Assembly (NCBI RefSeq): GCF_037975245.1
Contig: NC_092575.1
Coordinates: 10,634,001-10,698,000 of the forward strand
DNA: 64,000 nucleotides
Source: Apostichopus japonicus
Lineage: Eukaryota > Echinodermata > Holothuroidea > Aspidochirotida > Stichopodidae
Direction of reading: 5' to 3'
The position numbers were made by a program, and so were the translations under genes. Positions 1 to 51,649 of the stretch are shown here, one piece after another. The notes below the pieces were generated by a model. It made no database searches. It was not told the DNA's origin and worked only from the letters and a program-made list of their open reading frames with translations. How positions within the stretch are numbered: position 1 is the stretch's first letter; each line of letters begins with the position of its first letter.

Positions 1-932
1 GACGCGCGCGTAGCGCGCGAAAAATTTTGGTTATATTTTTCGGGCAAGTCGTTACAACCACCCCCCCCCCCCCCCCACAAAACAAATTGGGCTCCTACGC
101 CTATGACGGTAGTTCTATTAGGCATTTTTTGTAGTAGGCCTATTCAAAATCATAAGAAGTTTTGTACGGTAGAGTATAAGAATCGCGAGAAACAATTTCC
201 CAAAGTGGCAAGGAAAACGTGGTAAATATGACAGGTTAAAGGTCAATTTTGGCCGAATTTTTAAAAATTTTTTAGGTCATGCACAATCACAGGGATACAT
301 GAAAAGGCCTAGATAAACTAGAGTGCGACAGTTGGAAATTCCGACTTTCGCACTCCAATTTTCCAACTAGCGTCAGTTTTACCATGGCTTGGGGGTGAGA
401 CACACCCACACCCCCTCTAACGACGTCCCTGCGCGGTGAATATGGAACACGATCACATGGTTCAGCCTCTGTTGAGTCATGGTGCTCCGTAGCCTTGTCT
501 TCAAACGCCTCAAAGCACTAAAAGATCTCTCGGCTTCCGTCGAACTGGCGGAGGAGGCGAGGAGCAACCGCAAGAGAGCTTCGACTTCACCAAACATAGC
601 CCGTACCACTGGATTCATCAACTTGAATATTTGTCTATACCCTTCAACCGACGACGAATGGAACTGGCCTCGAAATAAAGGCAGACTAAGCTTAAGATTG
701 TTGGAGAGCTCAGGGTACCAACTCACGAGATCTGGGTGGAATTCTCCATTCAGCAACATTGAGTGATATTCGAGGATATGAATCCTAAGATGTGTAAGCC
801 GTAACCAAATAGAGCCACGACACTACTCTTTTTCCAAATGTGTGGGGGGGACATTTGATATTGTTTCCCCCATCCATCGAAATGTGGGGGGGACGTGTCC
901 CCCCGTCCCCCCCCCCTGGATTGACGCCCATG
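1..932 (-). mobile_element. Decayed hAT-type DNA transposon, internally deleted
   Basis: The segment contains the C-terminal domain of a hAT transposase on the minus strand and ends on the right in a G/C-run followed by CTGGATTGACGCCCATG, which resembles terminal sequences of hAT-like repeats. Only about 110 bases separate the last open codon from that terminus, so most of the transposase is missing. The first bases (GCGCGCGTAGCGCGCG followed by an AAAATTTTGG block) resemble the module inside the hAT elements at 17,298 and 52,060. The left terminus is outside the window and no target-site duplication can be checked. Confidence 0.6.
379..822 (-). pseudogene. hAT transposase C-terminal fragment (dimerisation domain)
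   Basis: The minus-strand frame is open for 147 codons between an in-frame TAG at 823-825 and the stop at 379-381. It contains the signature of the hAT C-terminal dimerisation domain: a leucine-rich helix, then SSTEAERSFSALRRLKTRLR, then the STMTQQRLNHV helix. The same arrangement occurs in hAT transposases and in ZMYM1-like domesticated proteins. The N-terminal BED finger and the first catalytic residues are absent and there is no plausible native start, so it is read as a broken transposase. A spliced domesticated gene with this as its last exon is less likely because a transposon-like terminus follows immediately. Confidence 0.7.
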
Positions 933-4053
<3,121 letters not shown>

Positions 4054-4061
4054 TTACTCAC

Positions 4062-38562
<34,501 letters not shown>

Positions 38563-38572
38563 GATGAATTAT

Positions 38573-38693
38573 CTACAATAAAATACATTTGATAAATATA
38601 AACATATAATATATATATATAGTTTCCTGTATATTGACCTATATATTTCTAAATATATATATATATATTCCTATATATTTTCCTATATGTAGA

Positions 38694-38728
<35 letters not shown>

Positions 38729-41050
38729 CTTTTCACTACTCTCTACTCATGTAGTTTGTACTAGTTCGACTAAGGGAACTAATACTGCTGAATGCTATAC
38801 AGCAAGAGTTTAAATTCTCTAAATAATTGAATCAATTTCCACGCTACATTGAGAAATGGTCTGTGGTGATTTGATTTGTAACAATCGATAATGCGAACCG
38901 TGTCAGGGAATACTTCACACCTTTATTGCATGTAGTAAGTAGACTACTAGCAGAAAGTCCTTCTTCTACATTACTGTCTGTAGATAAAACTAAATATGCG
39001 AATAACAGCTTTTTGTTTCTCAAAGACAACTGTACAACAAGTGTATAGTTTAGTTGCGCAAGTATATTTTTTTATATTTATAAGTACATAAAAGTGTGTA
39101 GGCTATTAATATTTAAACATGTATATTGACCAGCATTTCTTTAAAAATTGAAATTGCATCAATAAATGTGGACATGCCTTCATACTTGATTTGAAGAATG
39201 AATAATTTCATGCATACACAGAACATCATTTTTAAACTCCAGTATCGAAAGCGAGTCACACAGATATTTATGTAGCTAATGAAATGACAATGGACATGCT
39301 TTACCTGGAATACTCATAAAATTTATCGGAGGAGCGGAGTAGGTTTAATCTCTAACCAAAACAGTTTGAAATGATTAACGATGGAGAAAAACACGTTAGA
39401 TAGATAACAAAGTGCATTTCCGAGGGACATTGCCCCTTTATGTATTTGCTTTATATAGACTGAAGTTAAATATTGCAGTATACGAACGAAAAAGGAATAT
39501 ATTTGATATGTGACTATACACAGACCTACATAAGCCTACGTGAAGGAACAAACAAAAACGTTGTCGAAATAAACAAGTATATATACCTAACAACAGAGAA
39601 TGAAGAAAGTTTCATACCACGATGGCCTGTCCGTCTGTTTATGTCCAAAGTAATTCCTCAGTCTATAGCGAAGCGCCAGTGTACAATGAAATTAAATTTC
39701 TTTACTCAATTGCTCCACCGTCAATGACTGCATGTAATAAAACAGGAATTATTGTTGCTTTGCCCTCCCCAATCGACGGCCTCTCCGAAATGAAATACTA
39801 TCCTTGATAGCCACTAGCTGTCGCTCTTAGTACAGTGGTCAAATTGCGTAACGTTCCCTTGATTAGCACTCTAGCATATAACCTATACTCCGTGTGTCTC
39901 ATACCTACCTACCTACGTACGTAGATGTGAAAGTTTCTACTGACGCGCGCTAGCTTCAACACAGCCAGTGAGACTCTTTCCAAATACATGCACGCTGTTG
40001 ATAGGCCAGGTATATGAGAGCCTAGCAATGACATCATAAGCAATATAACAGTTCTTTTTTTAAGGCTCTTGTTTTATATACACCTTATTCGTCGTCGGCA
40101 GTGTGTATGTAATAGAGGTTCATCTTGCTTGGACATATTGTTGATTGCGGGATTGTGATGTCACTCAGAATCACCTTAATATTCCTTCCAGATATTGCTT
40201 GTTTGTATTTCAGCACGGCCAATTAGCTTCTGCTGTCACGCTCATGGAAATATAAAGGTCTGTATGGATTTCCAGAGAAATTCATTTTGATAAAGGATTG
40301 AGTTAAAAGTTCAGATTCGGTTTAAAGTAAAGAAACGAGAGAATGGGGGGAGGTATTCATGACTCATTAATTGAACTGGTCAATTGATTTAATTATGGAC
40401 AGCGGAGGAAGGACGTGCTTGGCTATATACCACAGGCATTACAGTATTATTCGAATATCGAATCGGCCACGAATATTGACTCGAGGAGGCTCTGGGGTGT
40501 ATAGCGGTCGTTCACTGCGGGAGGTTTCCTTGAATTAAAATTCTTCTCTAGATGAGGTATACTGTATAACCATAGTTAGGTTTCAAACTCCCTCCATTCG
40601 AAGACAAGAGACACAGCATGGCAAGGTTCTGATTCTTTAATTGAAATACTGTCTCTATTATCTTGTTGCTTTCGTAGTTGGTTAAGGTGGATGGGTATAA
40701 GCTATAGACAGGTGCTATAGTTGACTGTTCTTCAAGTATTTATTCCTAGGATATTCAAGTACTTTTTTCCCCAGGTGTACCCCTGAGTGGTATGTCACCG
40801 AAGTTGTTCAGTAACACCAGCGTTATTGTAACAAACTATTTTTTCTTTACTTCACACACCATGAGCCGACCGGCATACGATTCAGATCTGGCTTTGTAAT
40901 GTTGTCATTGCAGTTGTTTTGTATTTAGATAATTATGGTAAAATTGCATTTACAATAAATAGAGAACTAAACAAAATATTATTAAAATAAGATCAAAATA
41001 AAATAAAACTGTTAGCAAACTGCTTATCCACTAGATAGCCTGTGTAGGAG
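38573..41050. other. Upstream of the nAChR first coding exon, no gene seen
   Basis: Contains AT-rich repeats (38,612-38,724, TATATA with CCTATATAT units) and otherwise plain sequence. The promoter and any 5' non-coding exon of the receptor gene are expected here or further right but were not identified. Confidence 0.4.
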
Positions 41051-41173
41051 AATGTGTAAAAGTAAGTTGGCCTGACGTTTCGATCCTAGCAGGATCTTCT
41101 TCAAAGGCTAAATGACTTGTCCTGCTAGGATCGAAACGTCAGGCCAACTTACTTCTACACATTAAAATAAGAT
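40981..41173. repeat. Fold-back insertion with 13-bp flanking direct repeats
   Basis: Arms 41,051-41,094 and 41,120-41,163 are 44 bases each and complementary with one mismatch; they include GGCCTGACGTTTCGATCCTA and its reverse. The flanking word ATTAAAATAAGAT occurs at 40,981-40,993 and 41,161-41,173. The second copy overlaps the end of the right arm by three bases, so a target duplication is likely but not certain. Confidence 0.85.
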
Positions 41174-43549
41174 AACAACCTTCCAACCTTTACGAAAGCG
41201 CTTTTAATCGAATCGAATCGAAAGTATTTGCTTGGCAACATTGTGATGTACCATGCTAGGTCTGTTCTTGCTTGGGTGACGATCAATATACGAACAGTAT
41301 AAGGGACAAGTGGAGGGAGGAGGGATTGACATGCTATAGTTTTCATACTAAGGACAATGTATAGGATAAGAAGAAATGAACAGCGGATTCCTATTTGTTA
41401 CAGCGTATATAGTTTGTGTTTCCTCTCCATGTGTTATAATTCTGTCATCATCTACTCGCCTCCGGTATGTTTACGTCTTACGGTATTAATGTTATAATGA
41501 AATGCAACTGACTGTCGGCATGACAGAAGCACTCTGTGTGACGTCACAATTACTATAGAGAAAAAAATCCTCCTTTAGGAGAGAACATATGTTTTGTATT
41601 CTCAAGTCAATAGATTTGCCGTCTGGTAGAATAGTCTGTACATCATTAAATGAAAGATAGGAGAATTTTTTGGGATAAATTCCTGTGCTGTATAAGCTTA
41701 TTAAAGCCGAAGTGTCGCCATGATCACGTGGTCACAGTCCTGGTGTAAGTGTTTCGAGGCTCAACGTAGATTTTATTTTGTAGCTTATTTTTCTCTTTCC
41801 TTTTGCAAACGTCCTCCCAAGGAACATATTTTAAGTTGCTGTTCATAGCTGTTTTTTGACAGATTCCATATTAATATTCCATGACAATGTAGTCCATTAG
41901 GTTGATAAGTAATTTTCATTTCCATGAATTAAGTTCGACAATTTTGCAGTAGCGACGAAATGTTAATAATCGAATCAAATTCCTTAATTACTTAATTATT
42001 TATTAATTAACTTTCATTCATTGAAAGAAATGTCCAGGAAGTATCTTCGCTGGAACAATTGTAATCTTAATTTGAGTAATACCCGGACCGAAAGCTTGCA
42101 ATGTAAAAATTTGTTGAACAAAAGTTAAGCGTTGTGTGTTGTAGTGGTAACCATTTGGGAGAGGTTAAACGAGCATTTATGTACTTTGTAGTTGCATTGC
42201 TGTGAAACAAACAGATTTTCTAAAGAAAAACTACCTCGAATAAAATTAATTCAAGCAAATGGCATTGTCATCGGATAATAGCAGACTAACGTGATTCGTT
42301 TGAAGGGGCGAGATTCTGGGCCTGCAAAATACAGAATTTCTCATTAAAAGAATTTTACTGATGTCGTGAAATTAATACATGTAAAAGTGTGCGTATCGTT
42401 GTTATGTATAAATCAAAGAGGGAGGGCACAACTGTGTTTAATCACCAAACTTTTAGCAAAAAAGCTCGTTCTGTATAACACCGAATAAGCTATATACTAG
42501 TGTGTATGAAATCATATTATTCAGATTGCCACACAGAATCCAGGTTAACAACTAAACAAATTAGGTTCTTATTGCAAAACTTTCAACGATATGCTATATT
42601 GGGGGTTTTCAGAATTCCTTGTAAGTTCTTCAAATTTTACAAATGGTTATCATTTTTTTAAAATCAAATTTAAGAGATAACTCAATTGTGTTGAAGACAT
42701 ATTTATACTGCATTCATACCAAGATAACATCACCAAGCTTTCCCCTTTCCCCATTCCATTCCACTCATCTATTTGACAAATTTTCGGTTGCAGTTAAAAC
42801 CAAACCTTATTTCTTCATTTTACAGCAATCACACCCTTTGTGTGATAGAGCTTAAGGGGGGGGGGGGGGGGGGAGAGACAAAATTAAATCCTTCGGCTGT
42901 GAAGTCCTCGTCTGGTATAAATCGCGGCTGGCGGAATCCTTTATAAAGTAATATAAAGATTATTGATTTACTTGAGGAATTCAAGACTTCACAGGATGTG
43001 CCGCAGATTAGATTTATTTATTATTATTCTTTGAAGTTTGTGGCTTTCATCCATTTTTCAGGCTACAGGTGTCTAAGTAATTCAAGAAAGGACGCAAGGG
43101 AAACTAAAAGTGACAGCTGTTCTCTGTAGTGATAAATAAACAAACTACGTATATACGGGATCGGGCATATATACTGCAGTACTATATACGAAATCATATA
43201 TACAAACAACATTGAAAGCTTTGCATTCTTCTGGAAGCTGATTGAAGCTAGCAAGCTTGTTAAAATTTCTCTCTCTCTCTCTGCAACTTTAGGTCAAACC
43301 ACATCTCTATAGCATCTTGTATAGCAAAGATTTTTTTTTTAAATTTGGTATATTATAAATTCATCTAAGAACAGCAACGTGAATGATGTCGTTAGGGCAA
43401 ATTTAGTTGAAAATGTTTCCGTTTTTCTTTATAATATTCCATTTATCCACATTTGAAATCATGTTTTTCTACAAAAGAAAGTTGCATATTTAGAAAAATG
43501 TTAGCTACAAAAAGCATACCTAGGTAAGCAGGTAAGCTAATCAACAAAA

Positions 43550-43748
<199 letters not shown>

Positions 43749-44454
43749 TTGAAATCATGTCGTAGGGTAATTAACAGTTAAAACAGTCAAACTAGGTTAC
43801 ATTTATCCTACCGTTTCTCGTGTTAGGGTCAAGATGTTGAGATGGCGTTGACAACTTACATTGTGGAATATTTTACCTTCAGCATAACTTTTACATTGTC
43901 TGCCACCAGAATATCCCGTTAACGTACATTCAGTGACCCGAGCACCCTGACTACAACCCCACTCCCCCCTCTCTCCTCAGGCATGGTTTAATGTACCAAA
44001 TATCACTAGTTTTCCATGCCGTTGCTTTTTGTTTCATTTTGCCCGAATAGTTTTTCTTTGTCATCGATGTCTTAGAGATGTACTTACAGCTGGTTTTTCC
44101 AATCATTTCTGCATTTACCTCAGTAATGTCTATAAAAAGACAAATGTAGTTCGTATTTCAACTTCTGAGATTTATCGTAAAGAAACGCATATGCCCCTTT
44201 CTGGCCTTTATTTATTTTACTTACCGATGTAAAGTAGACGTATCGCGTTAGAATCTCCGGTATGTAATTACTAGCTCCTTTCCAGTCCAGAGCCAAAAAA
44301 ATAAAGACTTTAAAAGTTGATCGCTACTGTATGCGCGAACCCTAAAGGCTTGCTAAAAAAAAAAAAAAAAACTCAATAAATTGATTACAACTTTGCTTGA
44401 CCGAACGTGACCCTAAACAACCCGGGTAAAAAGAAGTATGTCAGTGGCTTGACA

Positions 44455-44845
44455 GTATAGACCTATGTATGGTAGTGTATAGAGGTCTATATATGGTAGT
44501 GTATATGCCTATATATAGTAGTGTATAGAGGTCTACATATGGTAGTGTATATAGCCTATATATGGTAGTGTATAGGCTTATACAAATAAAGTAGTGTATA
44601 GAGGTCTATACATAGTAGTTTATAGGCTTATATATGGTAGTGTATAGACCATGGTAGTGTACAGAGGCCTGTATATAGTTGTGTAAAGAGGTCTATATAT
44701 GGTTGTTTATAGAGGTCTATATATGGTAGTGTATATGCCAATATATGGTTGTGTATAGAGGCCTATATATAGTTGAGTATAGAGGTCTATATATAGTAGT
44801 GTGTAGGCCTATATATGGTAGTGTATAGAGGTCTATTTGTATATT
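44455..44845. repeat. Minisatellite, GTAGTGTATAGAGGTCTATATATG-like unit
   Basis: Units of about 23-25 bases built on TGGTAGTGTATAGAGG and TCTATATA recur some sixteen times with frequent base changes (GTTGTGTA, AGTAGTGTA and others). Confidence 0.9.
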
Positions 44846-46279
44846 GAGAAAACAAATTGCGTGCGTGAGATATCAATGACGCACAATACATTGAGAGTTG
44901 GCATTGTGAGTTGAGGATAGTTTCTCTGCGGTGAGGGGTAGGGAGTGGTGGAGGAAACCAGTCGGATCAATCGAAGATGACGTCACATGAAAGCAGAATG
45001 ACGTCATACTACAACCCCCTTCGTCGCTGTTATCGATACCCGGATATCCGGAATATTTAATAATTAACGATATAGGGACACGTTACCGTAGCTCTTAATA
45101 TAAGATTTTCAACATACTGATTTTGTGGCAAAACATGGCATGTTGAAAGATCGCCGATGTTTATTCGTCTGGGCCTACTGTAATTTCCCCAAATAAACGG
45201 GCTCTAGTGTCATGCCTGCATGCGGATGAATTCCGATGCAGTCTCCTATAGTGATTGAAGTGCCTCTAGTCTTTTCTTGTGTAGATTAGACATTACAACA
45301 TGGTTTAAACACTGTTGTCTGATCGTTGGATGCAGCCACGTTTGTTCAGCGTCGCATGGCGCTAAACGATCGCTCTGCTTGCACACGAACTTGCCGGTGA
45401 AATCAGTACTAGGCGAAGACTAGTCTTTCTACTTGAGGAAACATTTTACGTATTTCAGGTATCCTGTTTTTGAAGATTATAACTTGTAATCTTGTACGGT
45501 TTGGCCGGCAAACTGCTATCTCTTGTTTCTAAAGAGCTTGATAGTTCTGGGTATGTATGTGCAATGCCATGCTGGTATAGTTCCCATGCGATAACATTTT
45601 GTTCAACCGCCTTTGCCCTTCTAAATCTGTAGAGATGAAATATAATGTTCAGACTGGTCATTGCAGTTTATATCGACTATCATCAAGAGCATATATGTCA
45701 CATTAACAGTATTCGTGTGACATTGGACGATATTGTCAGTACTGAATAATCCGACTTAACTTTTTCTACTTACACGTGGAGTGATTTTCATGATGGTTAT
45801 TTTTTTTTTCATTCGAGACCTGAAAAATGGGGGAATATTTTGTGTTACGTTCCCTACGTCTCAAAAAGTGCGTGTGTGTGTGGGGGGGGGGGGGGGTAGA
45901 AGGGACATTTCCCGTCCCCCACGGGTTCTACGCCATGTAAGTTGGTATGCATGAATGAATAGCAAACAGAGTTTAAACTAGTCTATTGTTAGCTTCTTCA
46001 GTCCAAAGGTTTTGATTAACACTTAAGGGGATATTCCCGAAGTTTGGTCATACTTAAAATTATGAATTCATAGGTCACCTACCGTAATCATATTTTATCA
46101 GTCCAGGTTGTATTTCTATGAAACGTCTAAGTTTTGGGAAATTATTATTTGAAGAGTTGATGTTTTTAACAAGCAGAAACAAAACAAAATCGATGTCCCC
46201 CCCCCCCCACCGCTAATTAACCCCGACCCTTATCGCATCAGGTGAATTAGAAACATAAATAATGATAGGTTTCCAGTTT

Positions 46280-46680
46280 CTTAAAGGCATTAAAGACTCG
46301 CTCCAAACCGCGTGCCGCCCTCTGAAACAAAAGTTACCTTTCCGTTGCTTGCAAGTGAAGTTTTTTTTTTGTCGCTACCAAATGCAGACAGTAATGAAAC
46401 GTGATACCTTGTTATCTTTGATCTAGACCGGACATCAATTTCTATGAGACCGGAGATGTCCACGCTGCTATGTACACTGTGTTGTGGGTATTGTCCGTAT
46501 AGCTGCATGTATATTGAATGTAAACACTAGTGTCTCAATACCTACGGTAGCAAGCTGTGTGTGTATTTTCTGGGATCGATTGTGGTGTCTAACGCTCCTG
46601 TTACACCTCATTCGAAACTAGGTCAGATTACCGGCATGAGACGTTTCTTTGTGCGCGAGTCTTCACTCCCTTTAAGTTCC
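46280..46680 (-). repeat. Dispersed repeat, copy 2
   Basis: Reverse-orientation relative of 18,793-19,160, with shared blocks such as GGTAGCAAGCTGTGTGTGTAT, read here on the plus strand. Short frames inside it have no recognisable protein. Confidence 0.8.
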
Positions 46681-47596
46681 CGTCAGGCTCATCTCTACTG
46701 TTGCATTTGCTGTTCCATCTCCACCAGAACAGGACTGATTGAGTTCATGTGCAGCTGTCTTCCCTCTAAATATGCTAGGAAAGACCACAAGATGGTCACA
46801 TATCAATTCCTTTTACTACCATCCACAGGCTCGACAACGTCGCCAAATACAACTATAGTAACCAACTTTAAACTCCATTAAAAGTAACAGGGACATTTCG
46901 ACAGTTACTAGAAGATGTGTATGTTCATGTAGGAAAATACCTTTGGAAACGTCCAAGAATGTCAACATTTTAAAGCACAGACGTGTAACGTAGATTTTTC
47001 CTAAAGGTACCGACAATTAACCAAGTTTATCTAGAACATATTTTCTTCTAAACCACATTCATGTGTACGTGTTTTCGAGTCACATATATACCAACTCTCT
47101 GGGAACTGGCTTTTTGCAATTTCGAGAAGCCATATAGATGTCATCATCAATTAAGAGAAATTGCTCAGACGTGTGAGGGAAATTCCCAAGTGCACAGCCA
47201 GAATTTTGCACAGAAAGGTTCAAAGATCTGACGAAATTCAACCTCGAATGCTGGAGAACCCGTATAATTGATAGATGGTTATCGTCGATTCTGCTTTTCT
47301 TTTGGGGAGATTTTTCCTCCTCCCTCCCTCCCTTAATCTCTCCCTCTTCTCTGTCAGCAAACGTTCCTAGTAAGCCTACATGGACATTGACCGTATTTTC
47401 GAGCTTCCGTTGATCTATCATGAAACTTAATTGAAGATCGTCAATTTTCTACCAAATGAGATCAAATGAGTTTCTCGATTCTGCCTCTAAATACTCCGGG
47501 GATTTACGGTGCTGTAGGAATAAATCTATGACTTTCATCACAGTTATAGTTGGACGTAATTAAATATCTTCATCTGCCTACACACCGACTTCCGCG

Positions 47597-47598
<2 letters not shown>

Positions 47599-47641
<43 letters not shown>

Positions 47642-47726
47642 AATATACATAAATATACATATATATATATATATATATAGATATATATATATATATAGAT
47701 ATAGATATAGGTATATATATATATAA
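47599..47726. repeat. (AT)n microsatellite
   Basis: AT dinucleotides with GTAT, AAAT and AGAT interruptions. Confidence 0.95.
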
Positions 47727-50057
47727 AGAGAGAAAGAAAGGCAGCGACAAACCATTAACATACCACTTATGTGTATGTAAATGAGTAGTCCTAAGCTGTA
47801 CACATTGTGTTTATTTATTGTGAACACGTATAAAATTTAATACACGTATCCATCTACTGTAGAAAGAAACTGACCTAAAGCCTTAAGGCATAAAACAGTA
47901 CTATCAATGTCCTAAAATGAAAGACAAGCATGACCACTTTTAGTTGGATGCAATGCACACGTGTTTAAGACACCAACCATCATGAAACTATTTTCTTATA
48001 ATCAAAAATCTGCCGCTGGGTGGTTCATATGTCGTGCTACGGTAATTGAAGTTTTCGGACGAGAAGTCATGACCGAATCCTAAAAAAAAGCTGACGTGGT
48101 TTAGACATGGCGACATATAAAACGGGAAAAAGAAAGAAAGTACAGAATTTGTAGTCAAATTAAGACGTCTGAGATAGGTACCTTCATTCGACAGTTGCAA
48201 AGAGAAATAGACCAATACAAAATATTTTGCTTTGTTAAATTCAGGTCAAGAATTTATTTACAAACTCCGAAGACGTTTGTTAAGTAAAGAAAGGGAACAA
48301 CACGCGAGAAATTTGACAGTACCCAAAATAATTGTCAGGACTGGATTAACAACAAATAAACCACTTTAAAATAACTAAATTTACGTGGCCTATGGTTTCA
48401 CAATGTTTGACTTTTCCTTTTTAGTTGATCTATTCTTCAAAGAATAAAAATGCTTTGACTATGGCAGTAAAATGCTTCTGGAAATTTGAACGTGCTTGAA
48501 CATTATTTGAATTTCTGGTATATAGTTGGGGGAGTGGGGGGGGGTGGGGTATACCGACGACCTTTAAACTCCTTCCATATGCTTCGAACATTCAGCTTAA
48601 CGATAAATTATGAGAAATATGTCATGTTCATGCCATCTTAAAGTCTCAATGTGTGTTTGCCATTAACGACACCATGAACATAGCGTGTATGCTCTAAGAA
48701 ATTTTCCCGAGCATTGTGAGCGACTTTCACCCTCCATTCCGTTACGCCTTAACTCACCTCACCCGGTTGTACAGTTTTTTCTTAGCAAACAAGATATTAA
48801 GTCTACCTGATGGCACTAACCGTATACGAAACAAAGCATTTAGCTATTCTTATCAACTATTTTATATTGAGCATGCGCATATCACATCTTAAACTATTTA
48901 ATCCAAAAAAAGTTGCCTCTGGTAGATTTTTGCCCAAGTCTTGTGTACCGCAATCACTATAATTGAAAAGGATGAGGCTGGAAATCTGCCTCGGCGCCCC
49001 TATGGCCTTGTCAGCATACCATCCTACATGCTTAATTTACTAATAAAAAGCACACATGTAACCTTCGGCGTTTAGCATGCGACGCGCTTCCTAGCCTAAC
49101 ACTATAAACACAACAATGAGAACGTTGGCGCCGCCTCATTGCTAATGGGCCTTGTCGTTTATGGCAATAGAAGATAAGTCATGGAGACATTAATTCAATG
49201 AAGTAAGACTGCTGTTGAGGTATCCATTCAGATAAAGGTTTTCTGTAGTGACATGTAAAAGGCCAGTCGTAACATTCAGTATTTCACGAACGGCACGCGC
49301 AGAAGAGTCGTTTTGGGCGGTCTCCGTTAATTAAATGTTTCGTATAATGAAGAGAGAAGCTAGTTTTAGTATCTCAGAGGGTCAATGACATCTTCTGTAG
49401 CGGATGGGTGGAAGGAGAGGGATAGACTGATACGGTACAGCCTATACAAAGGCGAATCCAGTAGGAGGAGGTCCCGGAGACAAGTATCGATAAATTCCCG
49501 CCGAACTTATAGCAGTATATACAACTACATTGGTTAAGTATTTAACACATTCCGTCACCGTGCTAAAAAAAGTTTACACTACATACCTTGTTTTGAAGAA
49601 AATTACTGTTGCAGATATTTCTTACTGCAAAAAAAAAGAAAAAAAAAAAGGAGGAATGAATTTCAGAATTCCGATCCCGCGCGCCCTCTCTGGATCCGCC
49701 CTGGTATATAATGAACAATACTCTCTTTGTACTAATACCCATAAGCTAACTTTTCAAGGGCAGCGCACGTGCAGACATAGCCTATACCTAACATAGGCCT
49801 ATAGTGCTTTCGATACAATATATGCCTACAATGGAACTTGATTCACTCAGGCTATCCCGAATATAGTAGGCCTACGTAATAAAATGTCGTCATAGCTATC
49901 CAATTTTCAAAAGCAATCTTCTTCAATCAATAGAAGTTGTAAACATTGGAGTCTATAAAGCAGTGTAATAATTGTTGCAATGTCCGTTTGTTAATTGGAA
50001 AAGGTAAAATAGTATACAGTGTAGATTACATATGCAGTGTGGTTCAAGTACTATCGT

Positions 50058-50059
<2 letters not shown>

Positions 50060-50107
<48 letters not shown>
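50060..50107. repeat. (AT)n microsatellite
   Basis: Pure AT run of about 48 bases. Confidence 0.95.
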
Positions 50108-50108
<1 letters not shown>

Positions 50109-51649
50109 CTTTATTGAACATTTAGTGACGTGTAACCTTCCACGGCCTATATAGATGTAAATTTCGGCCTTCGCGATTACTTCCAAGTTTTAACCTTTTT
50201 TATAATTGTGATACGTTTTCTAAAGTTTCCAGTACGAGCTACGTACGTATGTGTAGCCTTGACGTGTGTTCGTGTTACTCATACAATTAACCGCTTTCTT
50301 AAATATTCATCATACGTTTGTATGTGGTTCATTGAGTTACCGCAGACGATACATCAGTCTTCCCGAGAGAGGTTACTGAAATGCTAAATGTATTTATATC
50401 AGCATTTATTTTTTGCCTTGTTAGACTATCTACCGCATACCGACACATAGCCAAGCACTTCATTGCACTGACTATAGACTACATAAGAAGCAAATTTCAT
50501 CTTCCATAAACTTTAAGTCATAAGTGTTAGCTAAAATCCACTATAGTTATCGATCACCTATAATACAAATTGTAGACTTGTCAGAGAGGGATACAGGATT
50601 TTAAGGAGGATGGGTGTGGGATCGTTGAAGCTGACTCCCATGTAGGGGGTGGGGGCCGGTTCCCAAGGGAAAAAAATAGACGTCAAATGGTGCCTTCTGA
50701 AGCATTTAAAGCTATAGGCCTAAGGTATATAATAAGGTCTACACGAATGGCTGTCATAATAGCAGCCGTTTTATGTGGTGTATCGCCCCGCTCCACCCCC
50801 CCCCCTCCTGATCCGCGTCTGCTCGTCGTTTTAACTTATTTCCAACTTCAAAGCATTTCTACTCACTTGTAAAGTTTTATTTGTCTAAGTTAATCATAAT
50901 AATTAATGATTAGAAATAATTAGAAGTGGCAAAATCGTAAGTCAATACTTTCAGAAAACTCCACCTACTGAAACATTGGAGAAATATTGATTACTTTTGT
51001 TTAAGTGACCATTTCATCCTATCAAATCATAAATTCAGTGTGATAGTTTCTGATGACCTTTCTATGCTGGTGACAATTTGGTAATTGAGGGCGCTATGAT
51101 CACAAGCCAACTATGATCACAAGTACACTACGATCACAAGTCCACAAAATCTCTTAAGTCCACCAGAGCCGTAGATGGAGATCTATATACTGCTCTAAAG
51201 TCGACCAGAGCTGCGTATAGAGATAAACGGCTCTGAAGTCCACGTTGATCTACTCAATTTCATTAGACATACTATCTTAGCCGCAATAAAGAGAGTTTTC
51301 AATGTCCCTGTCACACCGTGGAGCTGTGGAGAGCAACATTATTTAGCCGAATTCTGAAAATTTCGAAAATTCCGATACGAAAATTTGCGGTACTGGGTGC
51401 ACAGAGGATTCAAGTGGGGTTATTTTGAGGTCATTTGTGATTTTCCCCCTCAGATGAAAGTAACGTCCCACTGTCCCTTGGAAGTTGTGCTGAACTATCC
51501 GCCCCCACCCCAACCCCGTCACCCTTGACTCAACTGGATCTAACACGGATAGGGTCTCAAATACGCTACTGTAAGGCTTCCTGATCCATGGGTCTCTAAA
51601 CTAAACTAACCATGTAGTTAAATAATTAAAACATCGATCTTGAAACAAG

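Larger units (their letters stand above)
46681..51649. other. Intergenic, no gene seen
   Basis: No supported gene. It contains (AT)n arrays at 47,599-47,726 and 50,060-50,107. A possible small hAT-like element at about 49,446-49,701 has ends AAAGGCGAATCCAG and CTGGATCCGCCCTG. A repeat at about 50,582-50,820 begins CAGAGAGGGATACAGG and ends CTCCTGATCCGCGTCTG. Neither has a clear target duplication. The block near 50,600-50,660 resembles 15,550-15,620. Confidence 0.45.

Noticed and set aside
479-766. Plus-strand 95-codon frame opposite the hAT fragment
   Set aside because: It is the antisense shadow of the transposase domain, which is recognisable on the minus strand.
4054-4061. Receptor ending at the in-frame TAA at 4,054
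   Set aside because: A consensus GTGAGTAA donor overlaps it and the protein would lack M4; splicing to a further exon is more likely, though only cDNA can settle it.
42857-42873. G-runs here and at 2,777, 17,912, 45,888, 52,374, 52,538 as regulatory quadruplexes
   Set aside because: Single homopolymer runs, several at transposon ends; no ordered four-run pattern next to a promoter.
46561-46881. 106-codon plus-strand frame
   Set aside because: It overlaps the dispersed repeat copy 2 and has no recognisable protein signature.
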